From contig JAGFXW010000077.1 of the NCBI GenBank assembly GCA_017861495.1, positions 1 through 9,000 on the forward strand: a stretch of 9,000 nucleotides of DNA, read 5' to 3'. The DNA comes from Bacillota bacterium. Its GTDB lineage: Bacteria; Bacillota_C; Negativicutes; CTSoil-072. Positions 4,658-9,000 of the stretch are shown here, piece by piece. The translations under genes were made by a program, and so were the position numbers. A model generated the notes under the pieces. It made no database searches and was not told the DNA's origin. It saw only the letters and a program-made list of their open reading frames with translations. Position 1 is the stretch's first letter. Each line of letters begins with the position of its first letter.

Positions 4658-6331
4658 ATGAGTATTCACAAGCGTTATTTGGCTATTGCCATATTAACTG
4701 CAATGACCATAGTTCATGCCCCTGTCAAAGCAACAGTCGCACCCGATGCAGGACAAACGGAAAAAAGCACACAGGAACGACAACTTGTTTTACCTCCCCA
4801 AACTACTCCGGATTTGGCAATTAGCCAACAGCAAGTGGAGCCCCAAAAAACAGAACAAGGACCGAAAATCCGAGTTGACCACATACGGTTCACCGGGCAG
4901 AACATCTTCAGCAAAGAAACCCTTCTGTCTCAAATCCAAGATGGATTGGGAAAAGAACTCAGCCTCAACGACCTTGAATTCTTAGCTTGGCGGATCACCA
5001 GGTATCTTCGCAGCCAAGGTTATCTGGTGGCTGCCGCTTATATTCCAGCTCAAGAAGTCAAAAACAATACGGTTGAAATCAGCATACTGATAGGTCAATA
5101 CGGCAAAATCAGCGTTCGCAACCATTCCACACTCAATACTGGCTATGGCAACGCATTGTTGTCAGCTCTTCACAGCGGGGATTACATTAAGAATGATGCG
5201 TTGGAAAGAACCATTTTGCTGCTGGATGATATCAGTGGTGTAAAAGCCAAAGCCACCCTTGCGCCCGGAGAAACAACTGGTACGACTAACTTGATTGTCG
5301 ATCTCAGCGATACAAAACAATTCGAGGGAACGTTAACAGCCGATAACTACGGCAACTGGTATACCGGCAAGAACCGAATGGGAATTGATACCAATATCAA
5401 TAACATAACTGGGATTGGCGATCAAATGACCGTAGGAGGAATCTATGCTGGCTCTGGACTTGATAACCAAAAAATTGCCTATCAAGTTCCTGTCGGCAAC
5501 CAAGGTGCAAAACTGGGTGCGGGCTATGAACGCACTCACTATCTGCTTGGTGGGGCTTTTGCCACCTTGGGAGCCAGGGGAACAGCTATTACAACCAGTC
5601 TTTTCACCACTTACCCTTTGATCCGCTCGCGTAACTTGAACCTCTATGGACGCGTCAGTTTAGAGGGAAAGAAACTCAACGACCACCAAGACGCAGTGGA
5701 TGTCACGTCGGATAAACGGAGCCACCTTGTCAGTATCGGGTTCAGTGGCGATCGGCGCGACACGGATGGCAGTGGTATCACCGCTTTCGACTTTACTTGT
5801 GATACAGGAAAACTCAACATCCATACTCCTGATGTGCTGGCAACCGATCAAATGAGCGCCAATACAAACGGGCGATTTGCAAAGGGTACATTGAGCTTGA
5901 TCCGCCTCAAACAAATCAACCCGCGCCTCAGTTACGTTCTATCCTTTATAGGTCAATTAGCCAGCAAAAATTTAGATTCCTCGGAAAAGCTCTATCTCGG
6001 CGGGGCAACTGGGGTCAGAGCTTATCCACAGGGAGAAGCATCGGGTGACGAAGGCTATACCCTCACTAGTGAGCTGCGTTGGAACATGCCTACGCCGAAA
6101 TTTCAACTCGCCACGTTTATCGACACCGGTAGAATCAAAATCAATAAACATCCTTGGGAGAACTCTGATAATCATCGCACGTTAAGCGGTGCAGGATTAG
6201 GGGTAATCTGGAACTGGGATCACGATACAACCTTACGAATGGACTATGCGTGGAAGCTGACCTCCGATCCTGCGCAATCCGATGCCGACCGGAATGGTCG
6301 ATTCTGGCTGCAATGCATCCAAAAAATTTAA
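4658..6331 (+). CDS. TpsB-type outer-membrane transporter (ShlB/FhaC/HecB family), two-partner secretion
   Basis: 557 aa from the ATG at 4658, preceded by GAAAGGGG nine bases upstream; a GTG at 4616 in the same frame lies inside the riboswitch terminator and is rejected. Residues 1-26 are a Sec signal peptide (MSIHKRYLAIAILTAM..). POTRA-2 spans about 71-146 (RVDHIRFTGQNIF.., SQGYLVAAAYIP, VEISILIGQYG), a second POTRA-like region about 147-218, and a 16-strand barrel about 220-557. The conserved loop L6 motif is VRAYPQGE (453-460). The C terminus GRFWLQCIQKI resembles the usual last strand but ends in Ile rather than Phe. Length fits the family and the frame is intact. TpsB proteins sit in the outer membrane and secrete one partner exoprotein, whose gene normally adjoins; here that partner starts 18 bp downstream. 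Expression is probably under c-di-GMP riboswitch control. Confidence 0.96.
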   Translation: MSIHKRYLAIAILTAMTIVHAPVKATVAPDAGQTEKSTQERQLVLPPQTTPDLAISQQQVEPQKTEQGPKIRVDHIRFTGQNIFSKETLLSQIQDGLGKELSLNDLEFLAWRITRYLRSQGYLVAAAYIPAQEVKNNTVEISILIGQYGKISVRNHSTLNTGYGNALLSALHSGDYIKNDALERTILLLDDISGVKAKATLAPGETTGTTNLIVDLSDTKQFEGTLTADNYGNWYTGKNRMGIDTNINNITGIGDQMTVGGIYAGSGLDNQKIAYQVPVGNQGAKLGAGYERTHYLLGGAFATLGARGTAITTSLFTTYPLIRSRNLNLYGRVSLEGKKLNDHQDAVDVTSDKRSHLVSIGFSGDRRDTDGSGITAFDFTCDTGKLNIHTPDVLATDQMSANTNGRFAKGTLSLIRLKQINPRLSYVLSFIGQLASKNLDSSEKLYLGGATGVRAYPQGEASGDEGYTLTSELRWNMPTPKFQLATFIDTGRIKINKHPWENSDNHRTLSGAGLGVIWNWDHDTTLRMDYAWKLTSDPAQSDADRNGRFWLQCIQKI

Positions 6332-6349
6332 AGAGGAGGAGATGCAAAT

Positions 6350-6532
6350 ATGGATAGCACGGGGTATAAACCTTAACATGGTAAACGAAAATTGGCACAA
6401 AAACTTCTGGCATCGGTTACAGCGCTCATTTTCATGATGGCGTTCACAACCGAAGTGTATGCAAAGCCATCCGGCGGCAGGGTCACCACAGAGACAGCAA
6501 CCATCACACAAGCTAAAAAAACAATACAATGA
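6350..6532 (+). pseudogene. Detached 5' end of the tpsA gene (signal peptide and first TPS strand)
   Basis: GAGGAGG (6333-6339) is ten bases before the ATG at 6350. The frame reads MDSTGYKP, stop (TAA 6374-6376), then KRKLAQKLLASVTALIF..VYA, a clear signal peptide with cleavage after VYA, and KPSGGRVTTETATITQAKK, which matches the start of a TPS domain (GG.V.. ATIT). It then hits TGA at 6530. The TPS domain continues one frame back. One extra A in the A7 run (6515-6521) would join both as ..TITQAKKNNTMTITQSTD... So the 5' part carries an in-frame stop and a frameshift relative to the rest of tpsA. Confidence 0.8.
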
Positions 6533-7839
6533 CAATCACTCAATCCACAGATACATTTGGCATCAACTGGCAGAGCTTCAATATCGGTGCTAAAGAAACA
6601 GTCATTTTCCTGCAGCCTTCGGCAACTTCCATTGCATTAAACCGGGTAATCGGCAAAACCTCTTCCAACATCTATGGTCAGCTTATCGCAAATGGTAAAG
6701 TCTTTTTAGTTAACCCGAACGGCATACTGTTTGCGCCCACAGCGCAGGTCAACGTCGGAAGTCTTGTAGCATCCATGTTAAACATAACAAACAGTGATTT
6801 ATTAGCAGGGAAATATACTTTTACGGGAACTAAGGGTTCTGTCACAAATCAAGGAAACATCACAGCGGCCGATGGCGGATATGTCATTTTGCTTGGAAAT
6901 CAAGTTGCAAACCAAGGAGTGATTGTTGCCAATCTCGGAACGGTAGCTCTTGGGGCTGGCAATGCCATCACTATGGATGTAGTTGGTGATGGTCTTGTCA
7001 ATTTGGCAGTCAATCAGGCGGCTGTTAACGCCAGCGTTGCTAACGGAGGCACGCTTCAGGCGGATGGCGGCAAAGTCATCATGACCAACCAAACGGCTGA
7101 CATTCTAACCGGAACGGTGGTCAATAATTCCGGGATCATTCAGGCTAAGAATATTAGTATCAATGCTGATGGTGATGTAAGTCTTAATGGATCGGTTAAC
7201 ATGAAATCACCTAACAGTAATCTCAATGTCAGTGCTAATCGCGATATCAACATCAATACTGCAATTAATGCAGGTAGTGACAACGCTGCGGTTACACTGC
7301 AGGCAGACAATACGGGCAGCAGCACCGGGACAGTTACCTTTGGCAGCGGCAGTGCAATTATTCAGAGCAGCACGGGAACGACGACAATCTACTACAATCC
7401 ATCAAGTTATGTGACCCCTACGGATTATTCCGGTAAAGTAAGCGTCGGATCTTTGACAGCGTATATGCTGGTTAATAATGTAACCCAACTGCAAAATATC
7501 AATACCAATCTGGCTGGAACATACGCACTGGGTAAAGACATCGATGCCAGCGCGACGAAAGATTGGAATACTGGTGCCGGTTTTGCAACAATCGGCGATT
7601 ATTACAATCCTTTTAGTGGAACAATGAATGGCGATGGTCATGTCATTAACAATCTGTATATTAATCGTACAGGCTTTAAATACGCGTCGCTTTTCGGTGG
7701 GTTAACAGGTACCATCACGAATATCGGTCTCACGAATGAGAGTTTAACTGGCGGTGACCAGGTTGGCGGGTTGGTCGGCGCTAACAAAAATAGACAGAAA
7801 AATACTAAAAAAGTATATTTGTTTATAGTAAGCGCCTAA
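6529..7839 (+). CDS. TpsA exoprotein, haemagglutination-activity (TPS) domain and GLUG region, truncated at both ends
   Basis: 436 codons are open, but the ATG at 6529 has no ribosome binding site and lies inside the TPS domain, so the frame depends on the detached signal-peptide segment upstream. The TPS domain runs from the start to about residue 170: TMTITQSTDTFGINWQSFNIGA, SATSIALNRVIG, and the hallmark NPNGILF at about 63-69. Beta-helical Asn/Gly/Val-rich repeats follow (about 100-280). Then VTQLQNINTNLAGTYALGKDIDA and GGLTGTITNIGL..GGLVGAN, a GLUG-type region common in large adhesins. The family is usually well over 1,000 aa; here homology stops at GGLVGAN, and the last 18 residues (KNRQKNTKKVYLFIVSA) are translated from copy B of an intergenic repeat. 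The natural product would be a secreted cell-surface adhesin exported by the upstream TpsB. As it stands it is a probable pseudogene or a silent variant. Confidence 0.88.
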   Translation: MTITQSTDTFGINWQSFNIGAKETVIFLQPSATSIALNRVIGKTSSNIYGQLIANGKVFLVNPNGILFAPTAQVNVGSLVASMLNITNSDLLAGKYTFTGTKGSVTNQGNITAADGGYVILLGNQVANQGVIVANLGTVALGAGNAITMDVVGDGLVNLAVNQAAVNASVANGGTLQADGGKVIMTNQTADILTGTVVNNSGIIQAKNISINADGDVSLNGSVNMKSPNSNLNVSANRDININTAINAGSDNAAVTLQADNTGSSTGTVTFGSGSAIIQSSTGTTTIYYNPSSYVTPTDYSGKVSVGSLTAYMLVNNVTQLQNINTNLAGTYALGKDIDASATKDWNTGAGFATIGDYYNPFSGTMNGDGHVINNLYINRTGFKYASLFGGLTGTITNIGLTNESLTGGDQVGGLVGANKNRQKNTKKVYLFIVSA

Positions 7840-7880
7840 TAAGATAGTGGATAAAAAAGAACAAAACTCGAATTATATTC
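7789..7880 (+). repeat. Upstream-region repeat, copy B, at the tpsA break
   Basis: The exact 16-mer AATAGACAGAAAAATA (7789-7804) and alignable flanks match 4347-4435, with an extra segment near 7827-7845 absent from copy A. The tpsA frame runs into it at codon GCT-AAC and stops at 7839. In copy A this sequence precedes a riboswitch; in copy B a riboswitch also follows, about 700 bp on, with insertion-sequence debris between. Confidence 0.6.
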
Positions 7881-7894
7881 AAGTTTGTGAATAT

Positions 7895-8017
7895 TCCGGT
7901 TGATAAGACCATCCTGTCCGGGGGGTTGGTGCCAGTTGGTTCATGGACGATTCGATCTAGGATAGCATCATCTAAAGTGGCTTCAGAAATCTTGTTGTAC
8001 CATCCTGTAATCCTTTA
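7895..8017 (-). pseudogene. IS21-family istB helper ATPase, C-terminal fragment
   Basis: On the minus strand, 7940-8014 reads R-ITGWYNKISEATLDDAILDRIVHE, which resembles the C-terminal signature of IstB proteins (..WY.i.gd.tlA.AiLDRivH..). A stop lies just upstream of this stretch, and after the HE the similarity fades. No istA, Walker motifs or IS ends are present. Only a relic of about 100 bp is left, and its family call rests on this one motif. Confidence 0.55.
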
Positions 8018-8054
8018 CGACAAATAAGATGATTTGTATATTGATCAAGAACTC

Positions 8055-8343
8055 AACTTACCTAAAGCTCAGTTTAAAAAAAAATTCAAAGTCTAGGTTT
8101 TTAAGCAGGTCCTTGAAGAAGGCAAAACAGCAACAAAAGCGGCCAAAGGACTAAAGCTTATCTCCCAATATGATAGCCGGATGGGTTAAGGAGTATAACC
8201 AGTATGGCTATGCCGTCTTTTCAGGTTCGGGCAACCCCAGACAAAACAAAGATTTTGAAATCCTTAAGCTCAAAAAACGCATTGAAGAACTAGAACAGGA
8301 GAAAGAAATTCTAAAAAAGTTTCAAACCTTTCTCAAGGACTAA
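8055..8343 (+). pseudogene. IS3-family transposase OrfA remnant
   Basis: The first part reads NLPKAQFKKKFKV, stop (TAG 8094-8096), then VFKQVLEEGKTATKAAKGLKL, matching the helix-turn-helix start of IS3 OrfA. After a one-base shift at about 8160-8170 it continues MIAGWVKEYNQYGYAVFSGSG, NPRQNKDFEILKLKKRIEEL and EQEKEILKKFQTFLKD to TAA at 8341-8343. The heptad-spaced Leu/Ile segment is the OrfA leucine zipper. A stop and a frameshift make it non-functional. An ATG at 8170 opens a 57-codon frame over the second half, but no ribosome binding site is apparent. Confidence 0.85.
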
Positions 8344-8348
8344 AAACG

Positions 8349-8492
8349 TTAAAACACCAAAAGTTTGAGTTCATTACGCAGAACTCAAAAACGGTTCAGT
8401 ATCAAACTGATCTGGATGCTAGATTCTACATAGGATTAAGAAACGATATATTGAAATGGTTATGTAAATATGTTAAAATAAATTCAGAATAA
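8349..8492 (+). pseudogene. IS3-family OrfB, N-terminal scrap
   Basis: Right after OrfA, LKHQKFEFITQNSKT resembles the beginning of IS3 OrfB transposases (KHqkyeFI..n...fsv..mc..L). A shift to another frame at about 8395 gives FSIKLIWMLDST, like the next OrfB segment, and then similarity ends. The integrase core with its DDE residues is absent. Confidence 0.6.
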
Positions 8493-8579
8493 TCACTTAA
8501 TTTATAAAAAGATGCAGGAATTGATCAAAAATTAACAAATAAACAGTAGAATGTTAAATTTTTTGCAGTTTGGAAAATG

Positions 8580-8698
8580 CATTATTGGCAAACTTACTGA
8601 AAGGTAAGGACGCAAAGCCGCGGGTCTAAAAGCCCGGGTACTGGGCTCATGGCTGCCAGGCCGCATCGGATTCATCCGGTGGTGTTCTGGCAGTTTTT
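8580..8698 (+). ncRNA. c-di-GMP-I (GEMM-I) riboswitch, copy 2, orphan
   Basis: The same core as copy 1: TTGGCAAAC, P2 CTTACT-GAAA-GGTAAG, GGACGCAAAGCC, GGGTCTAAAAGCCC, GGGTACTGGGCTC and GGCTGCC. In P2, copy 1 G-T becomes A-T and C-G becomes T-G, changes that keep pairing, so structure has been under selection in both copies. The terminator follows at the same spacing. No transporter gene follows: 30 bp after the T tract an ATGAGT matches the tpsB start, but the frame ends after 12 codons. Confidence 0.9.
8653..8698 (+). terminator. Riboswitch expression platform, copy 2 (intrinsic terminator)
   Basis: CTGCCAG (8653-8659) is exactly complementary to CTGGCAG (8687-8693), enclosing an inner stem CGGAT/ATCCG (8667-8678), followed by TTTTT (8694-8698). 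As in copy 1 the 5' arm is the aptamer's own CTGCC segment. Confidence 0.87.
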
Positions 8699-8729
8699 GT
8701 ATTTCATGAAGAGAAAAAAGCTTAAATAG

Positions 8730-8768
8730 ATGAGTACTTGCCAAGATGGGAGTAAAACTAGAGGATGA
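8730..8768 (+). pseudogene. Remnant start of a second tpsB-like gene
   Basis: After the second riboswitch, ATGAGT at 8730 lies at nearly the same distance from the T tract as the tpsB ATGAGT at 4658 in copy 1. It reads MSTCQDGSKTRG and stops. The A-rich sequence before it (GAAGAGAAAAAAG) is a worn version of GAGAAAGGGG. This is read as a leader and start codon that lost its gene; it is too short for protein homology to support it. Confidence 0.4.
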
Positions 8769-8792
8769 TCAATCGGGGGTTGTATCATCCTC
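8761..8792. repeat. Perfect 9-bp inverted repeat
   Basis: GAGGATGAT (8761-8769) and ATCATCCTC (8784-8792) with a 14-nt loop. No T tract follows on the + strand. It lies between the orphan riboswitch and the DUF202 gene, where it may mark a deletion boundary or be an operator. Confidence 0.5.
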
Positions 8793-8797
8793 GCAAT

Positions 8798-8861
8798 AAC
8801 CAACTGCTGCTGAAAGAAAATTTTTAAATGAATTCTTCTGCAGTGTTACAAGGTGTTGGTT
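8798..8861. repeat. Long imperfect dyad before the DUF202 gene
   Basis: AACCAAC (8798-8804) pairs with GTTGGTT (8855-8861), with an inner ACTGC/GCAGT pairing enclosing an AT-rich loop. It ends 16 bp before the ribosome binding site of the next gene and could be a leader structure. No known RNA class is recognised and no promoter is clear here. Confidence 0.35.
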
Positions 8862-8893
8862 GTCCTTTGCAGTTTTAAGGAGGTGTACACATC

Positions 8894-9000
8894 ATGGATG
8901 ACCAGTCCAAACGGTCTGATGAGAGCAAATGTATGTCGCCAGAGGAATTGTCGCTGGAACGCACACTAATGTCGTCTGAACGGACATTGTTGTCCTGGGT
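8894..9000 (+). CDS. DUF202 (YidH-like) membrane protein, N-terminal part
   Basis: TAAGGAGGTG (8876-8885) is an almost perfect ribosome binding site, nine bases before the ATG at 8894. The 35 visible residues begin MDDQSKRSDESKCMSPEELS and reach LERTLMSSERTLLSWV, the ERTLLxW signature at the start of the DUF202 domain, where the first transmembrane helix follows. Members are small inner-membrane proteins with three helices and no known biochemical role. The gene runs off the window. Its regulation is unclear; the upstream orphan riboswitch might reach it if transcription passes the hairpins in between. Confidence 0.8.
   Translation, partial: MDDQSKRSDESKCMSPEELSLERTLMSSERTLLSW

Noticed and set aside
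4714..7641. Several minus-strand frames opposite the TPS genes
   Set aside because: They are composition shadows without ribosome binding sites or recognisable products, while the plus-strand frames give clear domain matches.
1..9000. CRISPR array or toxin-antitoxin pair
   Set aside because: No regularly spaced direct repeats were seen. The small ORFs stand alone and lack features of a known toxin or antitoxin.

Overview
The window looks like a chromosome segment of a diderm Bacillota, most likely a Negativicute of the Sporomusa/Pelosinus kind (inference). Housekeeping signals are Bacillota-like: strong GGAGG ribosome binding sites, consensus sigma-A promoters, compact hairpin-plus-U terminators and an AdhR-type MerR regulator. 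Yet the window also carries an outer-membrane two-partner secretion (TPS) locus, which needs an outer membrane. Nearly everything real is on the + strand.

Left part (1-2900): the 3' end of a UlaG-like metallo-beta-lactamase-fold hydrolase; a small MerR regulator with a Cys at position 52 and a MerR-type operator in front; a perfect 23-bp terminator; a 58-aa Cys-containing protein of unknown role behind a strong promoter overlapped by a 16-bp palindrome; and a second, unrelated MBL-fold hydrolase.

Middle (2900-4330): a long structured leader in front of a 36-aa acidic Trp-rich peptide, and a small operon encoding a probable two-helix membrane protein (split by a one-base frameshift in an A run) overlapping a gene for a protein with two CxxC motifs. 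Then comes a tRNA-Arg(TCT) gene with a consensus promoter and a terminator.

Right part (4330-8890): a c-di-GMP-I (GEMM-I) riboswitch and intrinsic terminator precede an intact TpsB outer-membrane transporter. A damaged TpsA haemagglutinin-type exoprotein follows. Its signal peptide and TPS domain lie in different frames (A7 run), a stop codon interrupts the signal peptide, and its 3' end is cut off inside a sequence that also occurs upstream of the riboswitch. Next come fragments of two insertion sequences (IS21 istB on -, IS3 orfA/orfB on +) and a second, clearly homologous riboswitch-terminator, now without a transporter gene. The most economical reading is an ancestral tandem array of riboswitch-TPS units that has partly collapsed. 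In both copies the terminator hairpin uses the last conserved bases of the aptamer, so ligand binding should prevent termination: high c-di-GMP would switch adhesin secretion on.

The window ends in the first 35 codons of a DUF202-family membrane protein.
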